Shown: positions 8,952 through 17,490, numbered from the stretch's first letter. The stretch is 32,719 nt of DNA from Allobosea sp. TND4EK4 (GCF_900156025.1 NZ_FTMO01000028.1:1-32719); one strand, 5' to 3'. Numbers and translations are program-made. Notes: generated by a model from the sequence alone, not told the origin.

Positions 8952-11843
8952 TCACTGGCAGGCTTCACATTCGGGATCGTCGATGGCGCAGGCCTTGCCC
9001 CAGGCCTGCTTCGTGCCGATCGCGACCGGTGTTGCGGCAGGCACCGCAACGACCGTTGCGGAGACAGCGTTAAGCTTGCCGTCGGTGCCCTTCAGCGTCG
9101 ATTTCTCGACATGGGTCGCCGAACGCGATCGCAGGTAATAGGTGGTCTTCAGGCCCTTGCGCCACGCCAGGCGGTAGAGCTCGTCGAGTTTCTTGCCGCT
9201 CGGATCGGCGATGTAGAGGTTGAGCGACTGCGCCTGGTCGATCCATTTCTGGCGACGCGACGCCGCCTCAACCAGCCATGCCGGGTCGATCTCGAAAGCA
9301 GTCGCGTAGAGCGCCTTGAGGTCATCGGGAACGCGGTCGATCCGGCCGAGCAAGCCGTCGAAATATTTGAGGTCCGACACCATCACCTCGTCCCACAGAC
9401 CGCGCTGCTTCAGGTCGTGCACGAGCTGGGCGTTCACCACCGTGAAGTCGCCCGACATGTTCGATTTGACGAACAGGTTCTGGTAACCGGGCTCGATCGA
9501 CTGCGACACGCCGCAGATGTTGGAGATCGTCGCCGTCGGCGCGATCGCCATCGTGTTGGAGTTGCGCATGCCGGTCTTCCTGACCCGCTTGCGCAGCATC
9601 TCCCAGTCGAGCGTCGTGGTGGCATCCATTTGCACACCCGGTCGCGCATCCTCCAGCAGCTCTATCGAGTCGACGGGCAGGATGCCCTTCGACCACAGCG
9701 AGCCCTCGAAGCTGGCGTAGCGGCCCCGCTCTGCGGCGAGATCGACCGATGCCGAGATCGCATGGTAGCTGATCGCCTCCATCGAGCGATCGGCGAACTC
9801 GATTGCCGCCTCCGATGCATAGGGAATACGCAGCTTCTGCAGCGCATCCTGGAAACCCATCAGCCCGAGGCCGATCGGACGGTGGCGGAGGTTCGACGCG
9901 CGCGCCTCGGGGATCGTGTAGAAGTTGATGTCGATGACATTGTCGAGCATGCGCATGGCAGTGCCAACGGTTCTTCCGAGCCGCTCGAGGTCGAGGCCCT
10001 GTTCGGTGATGTGGTTGAGGAGGTTCACCGAGCCGAGGTTGCATACGGCCACCTCGTCCTTCGACGTGTTGAGCGTGATTTCCGTGCACAGGTTCGAGGA
10101 ATGCACGACGCCGACATGGCCCTGCGGCGAGCGGATATTGCACGGATCCTTGAAGGTCACCCATGGATGCCCCGTCTCGAACAGCATGGTCAGCATGCGC
10201 CGCCACAGGTCGAGCGCACGGACCTTGCGGAACACCTTGAGCTCGCCGGCCGCGGCCTGCGCCTCGCGGGCCTCATAGGCCTTGCGGAACGCCTTGCCGT
10301 AGAGGTCGTGGAGGTCCGGTGTCTCGTCCGGCGAGAACAGCGTCCACTCCGCGTCGGCCTCGACGCGTTCCATGAACAGGTCAGGCACCCAATTGGCCGT
10401 GTTCATGTCATGCGTGCGGCGACGGTCGTCGCCGGTGTTCTTCCGGAGGTCGAGGAACTCCTCGATATCGACATGCCAGGTCTCCAGATAGGCGCAGACC
10501 GCGCCCTTGCGCTTGCCGCCCTGGTTGACGGCAATGGCGGTGTCGTTGGCGACTTTCAGGAACGGCACCACGCCCTGGCTCTCGCCGTTGGTGCCCTTGA
10601 TGTGGGCGCCGAGGCCGCGCACCGGTGTCCAGTCGTTGCCGAGCCCACCCGAATATTTGGCCAGCAGCGCATTGTCCTTCACCCCCTTGAAGATCGCGTC
10701 GAGATCATCGCCGATGGTGGTCAGGAAGCAGGAGGAAAGCTGCGGCCGCGTCGTGCCGGAATTGAACAGCGTCGGCGTCGACGCCATGAAATCGAAGGAG
10801 GACAGGAGGTCATAGAACTCGATCGCCTTGCCCTCGCGGTCGATCTCGCGCAGCGCAAGCCCCATCGCCACGCGCATGAAGAAGGCCTGCGGCAGCTCGA
10901 AGCGCCTGCCCTTGGTGTGGAGGAAATAGCGGTCGTAGAGCGTCTGGAGGCCGAGATACTGGAAGTTCAGGTCCCGCTCGGGCTTCAGCGCCGCGCCGAG
11001 ACGAACGAGATCGAAGCGACCGAGTTCCGGGTCGATCAGCTCGGCCTCGATGCCCGTCTTGACGAAATCCGGGAAATAGCTCGCATAGCGCGTCGCCATC
11101 TCCGCCTGCGTCGCCTGTTCCGCCCGGCCGGCGACGAAGGTCAACGCCTCGCGCCGCAACCGGTCGAGCAGCAGGCGCGCTGAGGCGAAGGCGTAATTCG
11201 GCTCCTGCTCGACCAGCGTGCGGGCGGCGAGAATCGGCGCCAGCGACAGCTCGTCCAGCGTGATGCCGTCGTAGAGGTTGCGGCGCGCCTCGGCGAGAAT
11301 CGGCACCGACGAAACCGCATCGAGGCCAGCGCAGGCTTCCTCGACGATCGCGGCCAGACGCGCTTCATCCAGCGCGATGAGGCCGCCGTCCTCGGTCTTC
11401 ACATGCAGGGCAGCCGTTGTGTCCTCCGCCACAGCCTGCTTCTCGGCCAGACGCTCGCGTGCCCGTTCGTCGCGATAAAGCACATAGGCGCGGGCAACCT
11501 TGTGATGCTCGCCGCGCATCAGCGCGAGCTCGACCCGATCCTGAATGTCTTCGATGTGGAAAGTCCGCCCGGCATCGGCTCGCCTGGTCAGGCCGGCGAC
11601 GATCTGTTCGGCAAGCTCCGCCACGATATCGTGGACGCGGCGCGAGGCGGCGGCGCTGTTTCCCTCAACGGCGAGGAATGCCTTGGTGAGCGCGACGGCG
11701 ATCTTCGAGGCGTCGAACGGCGTGACGGTGCCGTTGCGACGGATCACCTGATAGGCTGGTTCGGAAGCCGGCCGCGCTGCTCGCGGCGCGGTCGGTGGTT
11801 GATCTGGTTCGATCCGCAACGCGGCTTCGGCGATTAAGGACAT
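8952..11843 (-). CDS. nrdA: Ribonucleotide reductase large subunit, with N-terminal ATP-cones
   Basis: The catalytic subunit, 963 residues from ATG 11843 (a GAAGGGG ribosome binding site about 10 bases upstream). It is longer than E. coli NrdA (761) because of an N-terminal ATP-cone (residues about 31-125, YQVIRRNG and VTPFDASKI), the site where dATP/ATP sets overall activity, followed by a second, degenerate cone-like region (about 145-230). Catalytic parts seen are Cys372 (LSSCFL) and Cys601 (VCNLGSVNL), the redox pair; Asn584, Cys586 and Glu588 (NLCTEI), the thiyl radical site; and C-terminal Cys959/Cys962 (ECEACQ) for re-reduction. The upstream open frame to 11933 is not needed. It is expressed with nrdB and preceded by a cobalamin riboswitch and a NrdR-like box. 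Confidence 0.95.
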   Translation of the reverse strand: MSLIAEAALRIEPDQPPTAPRAARPASEPAYQVIRRNGTVTPFDASKIAVALTKAFLAVEGNSAAASRRVHDIVAELAEQIVAGLTRRADAGRTFHIEDIQDRVELALMRGEHHKVARAYVLYRDERARERLAEKQAVAEDTTAALHVKTEDGGLIALDEARLAAIVEEACAGLDAVSSVPILAEARRNLYDGITLDELSLAPILAARTLVEQEPNYAFASARLLLDRLRREALTFVAGRAEQATQAEMATRYASYFPDFVKTGIEAELIDPELGRFDLVRLGAALKPERDLNFQYLGLQTLYDRYFLHTKGRRFELPQAFFMRVAMGLALREIDREGKAIEFYDLLSSFDFMASTPTLFNSGTTRPQLSSCFLTTIGDDLDAIFKGVKDNALLAKYSGGLGNDWTPVRGLGAHIKGTNGESQGVVPFLKVANDTAIAVNQGGKRKGAVCAYLETWHVDIEEFLDLRKNTGDDRRRTHDMNTANWVPDLFMERVEADAEWTLFSPDETPDLHDLYGKAFRKAYEAREAQAAAGELKVFRKVRALDLWRRMLTMLFETGHPWVTFKDPCNIRSPQGHVGVVHSSNLCTEITLNTSKDEVAVCNLGSVNLLNHITEQGLDLERLGRTVGTAMRMLDNVIDINFYTIPEARASNLRHRPIGLGLMGFQDALQKLRIPYASEAAIEFADRSMEAISYHAISASVDLAAERGRYASFEGSLWSKGILPVDSIELLEDARPGVQMDATTTLDWEMLRKRVRKTGMRNSNTMAIAPTATISNICGVSQSIEPGYQNLFVKSNMSGDFTVVNAQLVHDLKQRGLWDEVMVSDLKYFDGLLGRIDRVPDDLKALYATAFEIDPAWLVEAASRRQKWIDQAQSLNLYIADPSGKKLDELYRLAWRKGLKTTYYLRSRSATHVEKSTLKGTDGKLNAVSATVVAVPAATPVAIGTKQAWGKACAIDDPECEACQ

Positions 11844-11853
11844 CGGCTTGAGA

Positions 11854-11910
11854 CCCCTTCTGTTGGGGGCAAAAGGCCGAGCGGACGCGTGCCCAGTCCG
11901 GCAGAAGGGG
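11854..11910 (-). promoter_or_regulatory. Putative ribosome-binding-site sequestering hairpin of nrdA
   Basis: In the nrdA leader, CCCCTTCTG (11910-11902, read on the minus strand) is perfectly complementary to CAGAAGGGG (11862-11854), which contains the likely ribosome binding site of nrdA about 10 bases before ATG 11843. The same CCCTTCT also sits in the 7-base loop of a competing hairpin with stem CCGGC/GCCGG (11914-11898). This is the expected layout of a translational expression platform behind the cobalamin aptamer. Folding was done by eye. Confidence 0.6.
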
Positions 11911-11944
11911 CCGGCAAGACGACAAGCGACCACCGGGACACCCC

Positions 11945-12118
11945 GCCCGAGGACGATTCATGCTGTCGCGGCAGGTCTCCTGGCTCGCGGGTCGTCGCCT
12001 GCATCCTTGCCTTCCCGAAGCCGAAATGGCTTCAGTGGCGCAATATGGACGTAGGCTCACCGCCAACAGTTGCGGGGGCAGCTCCGGCATTGCCTGATGG
12101 GCGCACCGAATTCCCTCT
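11945..12118 (-). promoter_or_regulatory. Cobalamin (B12) riboswitch upstream of nrdA
   Basis: Read on the minus strand, the leader contains the conserved boxes of the adenosylcobalamin aptamer in correct order: GGGAATTCGGTG near 12115-12104, the core GCCCCCGCAACTGT (12079-12066), GCCACTGAAGCC near 12022, GGGAAGGC after it, and the B12 box GAGCCAGGAGACCTGCC (11986-11970). It points toward nrdA, with its end about 100 bases before the start codon. Binding of cobalamin normally lowers expression of the downstream gene. Cobalamin riboswitches in front of B12-independent isozymes, including class I reductases, are known. Exact ends are approximate. Confidence 0.93.
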
Positions 12119-12151
12119 TAGCTCTCGATCATCTGATTCGAGAGACCGTGA

Positions 12152-12188
12152 CCACTATATTTAGTATGCCTGACGTTCCCGCTGTCAA
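12152..12188 (-). promoter_or_regulatory. nrdAB promoter overlapped by a NrdR-box-like site
   Basis: On the minus strand a perfect TTGACA (12188-12183) is followed after 16 bases by TACTAA (12166-12161), a plausible sigma-70-type promoter pointing to the riboswitch. Overlapping the -10 is ATACTAAATATAGTGG (12167-12152), which matches 13 of 16 positions of the NrdR box ACACTATATATAGTGT as I remember it. NrdR is the ATP-cone repressor of reductase genes and usually binds two boxes about 31-32 bases apart. A second copy here is at best degenerate. Confidence 0.6.
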
Positions 12189-12204
12189 TGCGTGGCGTGC
12201 GCAT

Positions 12205-12300
12205 GGCCGGCTTGTCGCCAAGCGAGGAGTGCGGGCGCCTGGTATTGTGGTGCTGGCGCCAACTCTCGATGACGGTCTTGGCTTCGGCGAGGCTGCAGAA
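12205..12300 (-). pseudogene. IS3-family transposase (OrfB) C-terminal remnant
   Basis: The minus-strand frame contains FCSLAEAKTVIESWRQHH followed by NTRRPHSSLGDKPA, the typical C-terminal end of the DDE integrase-core transposase of IS3-family elements. Only about 32 residues are recognisable. The rest of the transposase, the DDE motif and the inverted repeats are absent, so this is a dead fragment. It ends about 17 bases before the -35 of the nrdAB promoter. Flanking codons of the same open frame (12118-12444) show no transposase character. Confidence 0.75.
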
Positions 12301-12467
12301 GATCCCGCCGTTCACGGAGGACCCCTTTTCAAGGGGCAGGCCAGTGCGGGCTTCGACCTTGCGGTGGCCGCCGCCCAGTCTGTTCATGCCCGGGCGCCCT
12401 CGGGCAGGGGGACCGTCGTCACGTCGTTCTCGGAAGGTCGACATGCCGTCCGGTCCGCCGGTCAGAC

Positions 12468-12501
12468 TTGGTTAACCATTGTTCTTCACGGTTGGTTAAC
12501 C
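12468..12501. promoter_or_regulatory. Twin TTGGTTAACC sites upstream of the TpsB gene
   Basis: TTGGTTAACC occurs at 12468-12477 and again at 12492-12501, 24 bases apart (a little over two helical turns), just before the transporter start. Each contains the palindrome GGTTAACC. The first continues as TTAACCAT, the form reported for CtrA sites in rhizobia. The second is preceded by TTCA seven bases before its TTAAC, one mismatch from the full CtrA pattern TTAA-N7-TTAAC. Repeat is seen directly; the CtrA link is inference. Confidence 0.5.
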
Positions 12502-12523
12502 GGGGCCGGAGCGGCAGTTTTCG

Positions 12524-14224
12524 ATGATGCGCAAGGACGTGCAGAGGGGCCTGGCGGCGGCCGCGCTGGGTGCGGCCATGCTTCCCTGGCTCCCGATCGG
12601 CGCCTCGGCGCAGCCCTTCCTTCCATCCGCGCGGCCTCCCCAGCCCGGGGTCGAAAGCCAGAGCGAGCGCCGCGAGAGCGAGGAGCGTCGCGCGCCGGTC
12701 GCCCTTCCGGCCATCGCCCCAAGCGCCGCTGCCGGAGAGCAGAAGCCGCTGTTCCGCCTGAAAGAGGTGGCGCTCGAAGGCGCATCCGCCCTCCCGGCCC
12801 TGGCTTTGGCAGAAATTTACGCGCCGCATCTCGGCCGGGACATCACGACGGCCGATCTCTCGGCCATCGCCGCCGGCATCACCGATCTGTACCGCCGGGC
12901 CGGCTACCATCTCAGCCGTGCGCTGATCCCGCCGCAGGACATGCGCGGCGGCGTGCTGCGCGTGACGGTTGTCGAGGGGGTGATCGCGGATGCCCGCATC
13001 TCCGGCGGTTCGGCGGTTTTCGGGCTCGACAACCTGCTCGAGCCGATCAGGCAGGAGCGACCGGCGCGACTGGCGACGATGGAGCGGCAATTGCTGCTCA
13101 TCAACGAACGCCCGGGCGTCAAGGTGGTCGACACGACTCTCGACGAGATCGTTCCCGGCTCCGGCCGCTTCCGCCTGACGATCAAGGCCGAGACCTGGCG
13201 GCTCTACGGGGCCGCCGGCCTCGACAATATGGGGTCGGTCTCCTCCGGCCCCTGGCAGGGCTCGGCCAATCTGGCGCTCAACTCCCTGGTGGTGCCGGGC
13301 GACAGCCTGAGCGTCAGCGGCTCTTTCGTTCCCGGCCATCCGCGCGAGCTGCGCTATGGCCGGCTGGCCTATGAGCTCCCGCTCGGTTCGGAGAGCTGGA
13401 AGATCGGCATCGCCGCCTCGCACAGCGACATCTGGCCGGGCGATCTGCGGCGCTACATCCGAGACCGCTCCAAGAGCGACACGGTCGAGGCACGGCTCTC
13501 CTTCGCGCCGATCCTGAGCCAGATGCAGTCGCTGTGGCTGACGGGCGCGATCGGCGTGACCCGCGCCTCCGAACAGGCCTTCATCGGCCCGCTCTCGGCC
13601 GATCGCATCGGCATCGCCAGCCTGACCGCCGACTACAAGCTGCATCTGCGGGACTCGAGCTGGACCTATGCCTCCGTCACTGTCCGCAAGGGCCTCGGCC
13701 TGATCGACGACCAGCCGGACAGCGCGGACTGGCTCTCGCGCATCGGGGCCTCGCCGCACTTCACCCTGATCAATGGCGCACTCACCCATTACGAGAACCT
13801 GACGGACCGCTGGTCGGTCAGGCTGGCCGCAGGCGGACAGCTCGCCTCCGGGCCGCTGCTGACCTCCCAGCAATATGCGCTGGGCGGCCTGTCCTTCGGA
13901 CGCGGCTTCGATGCCGGCTGGATTTCGGGCGACGATGCCATTGCGGGGTCGGCCGAATTGCGCTTCGACCAGTCCCTGACAGGCCTCTTCGCCAAGGGTT
14001 ACCAGCTCTTCAGCTTCGTGGAAGGCGGCGCGGCCCGCTACCGGCTCTCCGGCGGGGGCCTCGACCAGAGCTTCATGTCGGTCGGGGCCGGCGCGCGCGT
14101 GTTCCTGACGGACGACCTGAACCTGACGGTCGGCGTCGCCAAGCCGGTCGTCGTCAATTCGCCCTTCGAGCCGCGCAGGGGCGCGCGGCTGCTGTTCTCG
14201 CTGTCGAACGCCTTCAGGCTCTGA
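12524..14224 (+). CDS. Two-partner secretion transporter (ShlB/FhaC/HecB family, TpsB)
   Basis: An outer-membrane pore that secretes a large partner protein (TpsA). The 566 residues comprise a signal peptide (about 1-30, ending GASAQ), a Pro/Ala/Glu-rich linker, POTRA region(s) from about residue 77 (LFRLKEVALEGASALP, with GVLRVTVVEGVI at its end), and a 16-strand-type barrel with the conserved family motif seen here as LSFGRGFDAG, matching the VRGF-type tip loop. The C-terminus is strand-like, ending NAFRL. Start ATG 12524 (or 12527) has only a distant GGAG. No partner exoprotein gene is found in the window: upstream is an IS remnant and downstream a convergent ATPase gene, so it is an orphan here. 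Possible control by the twin TTGGTTAACC sites just upstream. Confidence 0.85.
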   Translation: MMRKDVQRGLAAAALGAAMLPWLPIGASAQPFLPSARPPQPGVESQSERRESEERRAPVALPAIAPSAAAGEQKPLFRLKEVALEGASALPALALAEIYAPHLGRDITTADLSAIAAGITDLYRRAGYHLSRALIPPQDMRGGVLRVTVVEGVIADARISGGSAVFGLDNLLEPIRQERPARLATMERQLLLINERPGVKVVDTTLDEIVPGSGRFRLTIKAETWRLYGAAGLDNMGSVSSGPWQGSANLALNSLVVPGDSLSVSGSFVPGHPRELRYGRLAYELPLGSESWKIGIAASHSDIWPGDLRRYIRDRSKSDTVEARLSFAPILSQMQSLWLTGAIGVTRASEQAFIGPLSADRIGIASLTADYKLHLRDSSWTYASVTVRKGLGLIDDQPDSADWLSRIGASPHFTLINGALTHYENLTDRWSVRLAAGGQLASGPLLTSQQYALGGLSFGRGFDAGWISGDDAIAGSAELRFDQSLTGLFAKGYQLFSFVEGGAARYRLSGGGLDQSFMSVGAGARVFLTDDLNLTVGVAKPVVVNSPFEPRRGARLLFSLSNAFRL

Positions 14225-14236
14225 GGGCCGCGGCGT

Positions 14237-16573
14237 TCACCGCCTCTTGCCGGCATCGAAGCGCAGCAGGCGCAGCGCGTTCGCGGTGACGATCACGGTC
14301 GCGCCGGTATCGGCGAGGATCGCGACCCACAGGCCGGTATAGCCGAGCACGCTCGTCACCAGGAACACGGCCTTGAGGCCGAGCGCGACCGCGATGTTCG
14401 TGCGGATATTGGCCATCGTCGCACGCGCCAGACGGATCATCGCCGGCACGTCGCGGACCCGGCTCTTCAGGATCGCGCCATCGGCCGTCTCCAGCGCCAC
14501 ATCGGTGCCGGACCCCATCGCCACGCCGATGCTGGCGGCGGCGAGCGCGGGCGCATCGTTGATGCCGTCGCCGACCATCATCACCGGCGCGCTTTGGGCG
14601 GCCTCGCGGATGGCCGCGACCTTGTCGTCCGGCATCAGCTCGGCCTTGTGATCCAGTCCGAGCGAGCCGGCGATGGCCGCTGCGGTGCGGGCGTTGTCGC
14701 CGGTCAGCATCAGCGCGCGCACGCCCATCGCCTTCAGCTCCGCGATGGCGGCGGCCGCGTCCTCACGCGGTTCGTCGCGCAACGCGATCAGCCCGGCGAG
14801 ATGCCCGTCCGCAACGACGGCCGCGACGGTGTTGCCGGCTGCCTCCAGCCTGGTGACCGCCTGCTGCGCCGCGGCGCCGAAGGTCGCGCGCGCCTCGGCA
14901 TGGCGCGGCGCGCCGACGAAGACCGAAACGTTGTCGAGCCTGCCGGTGACGCCCTGCCCGGCGATGGCGCCGGCCTCCTGCGCCGGGCGGATGGTGACGC
15001 CGCTCTGCCTGGCCTTCGCCAGGACGGCGAGCGCCAGAGGGTGGCTCGACCCGGTTTCGACCGCCGAGGCGAGTTCGAGAACCCGGCGCTCGTCGCCGTC
15101 CAGCACCACAACCTCCGTGACGCGCGGCGTGCCCGCCGTCAGCGTCCCGGTCTTGTCAAAGGCGACGATCCCCGCCTTGGCGGCGGCCTCGATGACCACA
15201 CCCCCCTTCAGCAGGAGGCCTTGCCGGGCCCCGGTCGAGAGCGCGGCGGCGATCGCGGCCGGCACCGAGATCACCAGCGCACAGGGGCAGCCGATCAGCA
15301 GCAGGGCCAATGCACGGTAGATCCAGACATCCCAGGCGCCGCCGAAAGCCAGCGGCGGAACCAGCGCAACAAGGATCGCGAGCCCGACGATGATCGGCAT
15401 GTAGATGCGCGAGAAGCGGTCGATGAAGCGCTCCGTCGGGGCGCGCGCCGCCTCCGCCTCCTCGACCAGGCGGATGATGCGGGCGATGGTGTTGTCCTCG
15501 GCTGCGCGGGTGACCTTCACCCGCAGCGCCGCCTCGCGATTGACGGAGCCGGCGAAAACCGCCTCGCCGACGCCCCTGGTCTTCGGCACCGATTCGCCGG
15601 TGACGGGGCTCTCGTCGATGCCGGAGACGCCCGAGACGATCTCGCCGTCGGCGGGAACACGATCGCCGGGCCGGACCAGCACGGTCTGGCCGATGGCGAG
15701 GCTGGCCGCGTCGACGGTGCGCGTCTCGCCCGCTTCTTCGAGCAGGGCGGTCTTCGGCACGAGATCACCCAGCGCGCGGATCGAATTGCGGGCGCGGTCC
15801 GCGGCGACGCCCTCCAGCACCTCGCCGACAGCGAAGAGGAAGACGACCAGAGCCGCCTCCTCCGCCGCGCCGATCACCAGCGCTCCGGCCGCGGCGATCG
15901 TCATCAGCATCTCGATGGTGAAGGGAATGCCCGCCAGCGCCGCCGCGAAGGCACGCCGCGCCACCGGCACGAGGCCGATCAGGCAGGCGGCGAAAAACAG
16001 CCAGTAGGAGGCTCCGTGCCAGACGAGGCTCGCGCCCCAGGCGCCGGCCAGCAGAGCGCCGGTCAGCGCGACGAGGCGGGCCTTGGCGGTGCCATACCAG
16101 GGCGTGCCCGGCAGCGTCGCCTCATGGACGTGCCCCGGCAGGCCATGGCCGTGGTCCTGGGAGGCTGCGGAGGATGCGTGCCCGTTCCCCAGCGCCGCCG
16201 GGTCATGCGCGTGACCATGACCGTGACCGGCATGATCGTCGTCGTGCCGGTGCCCGTGGTCGTGATCGTGGCCAGCGCAGCATGCCTGACCGTGCCCGTG
16301 CCCTGCCGGCTGATTCGCCGTCGCGGCGGCCGCACTCCCGCCAAGCCTTGCGATTCGGTAGCCGAGGCCGCTGACGCGCTTCTCGACCGCGTCGGCCTGC
16401 GTCTGTGCCTCGTCGAGCCGCAAGCGCAGCGTCTCCGACATCAGCGACAGGCTGACCTCGCTGACACCGGGCAGTTTCTCGATCGCGCCCTGCACCTTGG
16501 CGACGCAGCTCGCGCAATCCATGCCGCTCACCTTCCAGGCATGCAGCGGCTGGGTTTTTTCGGTTGCGGCCAT
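14237..16573 (-). CDS. Heavy-metal P1B-type ATPase (Zn/Cd/Pb exporter, ZntA/CadA-like)
   Basis: An inner-membrane pump expelling toxic divalent metals using ATP. From ATG 16573 (AGGAG 7 bases upstream) it has 778 residues; the open frame beyond this is not supported. It carries an N-terminal heavy-metal-associated domain with GMDCASC (Cys20, Cys23), a long His/Asp/Gly-rich linker (about residues 90-150, runs such as GHDHDHGHRHDDDHAGHG), transmembrane segments, the CPC ion site at 429-431, the phosphorylated Asp473 in DKTGTLT, the SSHPLA motif, and GDGINDAPAL near the end. CPC together with the His-rich region favours Zn/Cd/Pb over copper, though substrate needs assay. It stands alone, with a MerR-type promoter in front and no MerR gene in the window. 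Confidence 0.93.
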   Translation of the reverse strand: MAATEKTQPLHAWKVSGMDCASCVAKVQGAIEKLPGVSEVSLSLMSETLRLRLDEAQTQADAVEKRVSGLGYRIARLGGSAAAATANQPAGHGHGQACCAGHDHDHGHRHDDDHAGHGHGHAHDPAALGNGHASSAASQDHGHGLPGHVHEATLPGTPWYGTAKARLVALTGALLAGAWGASLVWHGASYWLFFAACLIGLVPVARRAFAAALAGIPFTIEMLMTIAAAGALVIGAAEEAALVVFLFAVGEVLEGVAADRARNSIRALGDLVPKTALLEEAGETRTVDAASLAIGQTVLVRPGDRVPADGEIVSGVSGIDESPVTGESVPKTRGVGEAVFAGSVNREAALRVKVTRAAEDNTIARIIRLVEEAEAARAPTERFIDRFSRIYMPIIVGLAILVALVPPLAFGGAWDVWIYRALALLLIGCPCALVISVPAAIAAALSTGARQGLLLKGGVVIEAAAKAGIVAFDKTGTLTAGTPRVTEVVVLDGDERRVLELASAVETGSSHPLALAVLAKARQSGVTIRPAQEAGAIAGQGVTGRLDNVSVFVGAPRHAEARATFGAAAQQAVTRLEAAGNTVAAVVADGHLAGLIALRDEPREDAAAAIAELKAMGVRALMLTGDNARTAAAIAGSLGLDHKAELMPDDKVAAIREAAQSAPVMMVGDGINDAPALAAASIGVAMGSGTDVALETADGAILKSRVRDVPAMIRLARATMANIRTNIAVALGLKAVFLVTSVLGYTGLWVAILADTGATVIVTANALRLLRFDAGKRR

Positions 16574-16605
16574 GTCTCGTCTCCTGCTCGCGCGTCGAGA
16601 CAGCC

Positions 16606-16636
16606 TCTCTACAACCTCTAGCGACTTCAGGTTCAA
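16606..16636 (-). promoter_or_regulatory. MerR-family-type promoter/operator of the metal ATPase gene
   Basis: On the minus strand TTGAAC (16636-16631) and TAGAGA (16611-16606) are separated by 19 bases instead of 17. The spacer holds a dyad AACCT (16633-16629) and AGGTT (16617-16613) around an 11-base centre. A stretched spacer with such a dyad is the hallmark of promoters activated by MerR-family metal sensors (ZntR, CadR, PbrR). It lies 33 bases before the ATPase start. The matching regulator is not in the window. Confidence 0.7.
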
Positions 16637-16684
16637 GCCCCCTTTTGAGCCCCGTGCCGCTGACAGGAGATGGCGGTGGCGGCG

Positions 16685-16709
16685 TTAAGGTTTACCGCTC
16701 GTTAACCAT
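16685..16709. promoter_or_regulatory. CtrA-like box upstream of minC
   Basis: TTTA (16691-16694), seven bases, then TTAAC (16702-16706) is one mismatch from the CtrA consensus TTAA-N7-TTAAC, and the right half reads TTAACCAT as in rhizobial CtrA sites. A further TTAA lies at 16685. The site is about 40 bases before minC. CtrA control of minCDE has been described in Sinorhizobium, so this fits, but binding is inferred. Confidence 0.5.
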
Positions 16710-16746
16710 TCTCGCGCTAGAGCGAAGAAACCGAAAATTTACCAAG

Positions 16747-17490
16747 ATGACCAACGTGTTAACGCAACCGCGGCCTATTCGCCTGAAAGGGCGCAGCTTC
16801 CTGGCCCTGGCGCTGGCGCCGGAGATGCCGTTCGAGGACTGGCTCGTCAGGCTCGACGATCTGGCCTCTCGCTCGGCCGGTTTCTTCATGCGCCGGCCAG
16901 CCGTGCTCGACATCACCGGGCTCGACATCGACCGGGCGGAGCTGCGCGACCTCGTCGCCAAGCTCGCCGCCCGTCAGGTGCGCATCATGGGGATCGAAGG
17001 CGCGCGTCCCTCGATGCTGGGGCCCGATCTGCCGCCGGCCCTGAGCGACGGACGCACGACCTCCGAGATCGAGCCGCCCAGGACGGAAGAGCCGGCGCCG
17101 GTTGCCGCTTCGACGCCGGCATCGGTCTCCGTCGCGCCGGTCGCGGTCGCGCCGAAAGCGCCCGCGTCGCTGGTCATCACGGAGCCGGTGCGCTCCGGCC
17201 AGTCGCTGGTCTTCACCGAAGGCGACATCACCATCATCGGCTCGGTCGCCTCCGGCGCCGAGGTCATCGCCGGCGGCTCGATCCATGTCTACGGCACGCT
17301 GCGCGGCCGGGCGATGGCCGGGACCATGGGCAACGCCGAGGCGCGCATCTTCTGCCGCCGGCTGGAAGCCGAGCTCGTCGCCATCGACGGCTATTACAAG
17401 ACGGCCGAGGACCTGGACCCGGCCATGCGCGGAAAGGCCGTCCAGCTCTGGCTGGAAGGCGACAGCTTCAAGCTCGCTACGCTCGCCTGA
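16747..17490 (+). CDS. minC: Septum site-determining protein MinC
   Basis: MinC blocks FtsZ ring formation away from midcell, together with MinD. From ATG 16747 it has 247 residues: an N-terminal domain (about 1-105) that acts on FtsZ, a Pro/Ala/Val-rich linker (about 110-140), and the C-terminal beta-helix domain (about 145-245; VRSGQSLVFTEGDITIIGSV, GGSIHVYGTLRGRAMAG, EARIFCRRLEAELVAI) that binds MinD and dimerises. The open frame further upstream to 16564 overlaps the ATPase gene and promoter region and is not used. It is the first gene of minCDE; minD starts 33 bases downstream. Confidence 0.95.
   Translation: MTNVLTQPRPIRLKGRSFLALALAPEMPFEDWLVRLDDLASRSAGFFMRRPAVLDITGLDIDRAELRDLVAKLAARQVRIMGIEGARPSMLGPDLPPALSDGRTTSEIEPPRTEEPAPVAASTPASVSVAPVAVAPKAPASLVITEPVRSGQSLVFTEGDITIIGSVASGAEVIAGGSIHVYGTLRGRAMAGTMGNAEARIFCRRLEAELVAIDGYYKTAEDLDPAMRGKAVQLWLEGDSFKLATLA

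Noticed and set aside
8808..11183. Long plus-strand open frame (791 codons) opposite nrdA
   Set aside because: It is the antisense shadow of nrdA in GC-rich DNA; arginine-, leucine- and valine-rich with no recognisable motif and no ribosome binding site.
12118..12444. Whole 108-codon minus-strand frame as an intact small gene
   Set aside because: Only about 32 codons resemble a transposase; the remainder covers the nrd promoter region and other non-coding sequence.
14594..16621. 675-codon plus-strand open frame opposite the metal ATPase
   Set aside because: Shadow frame; the ATPase on the other strand has every expected motif.
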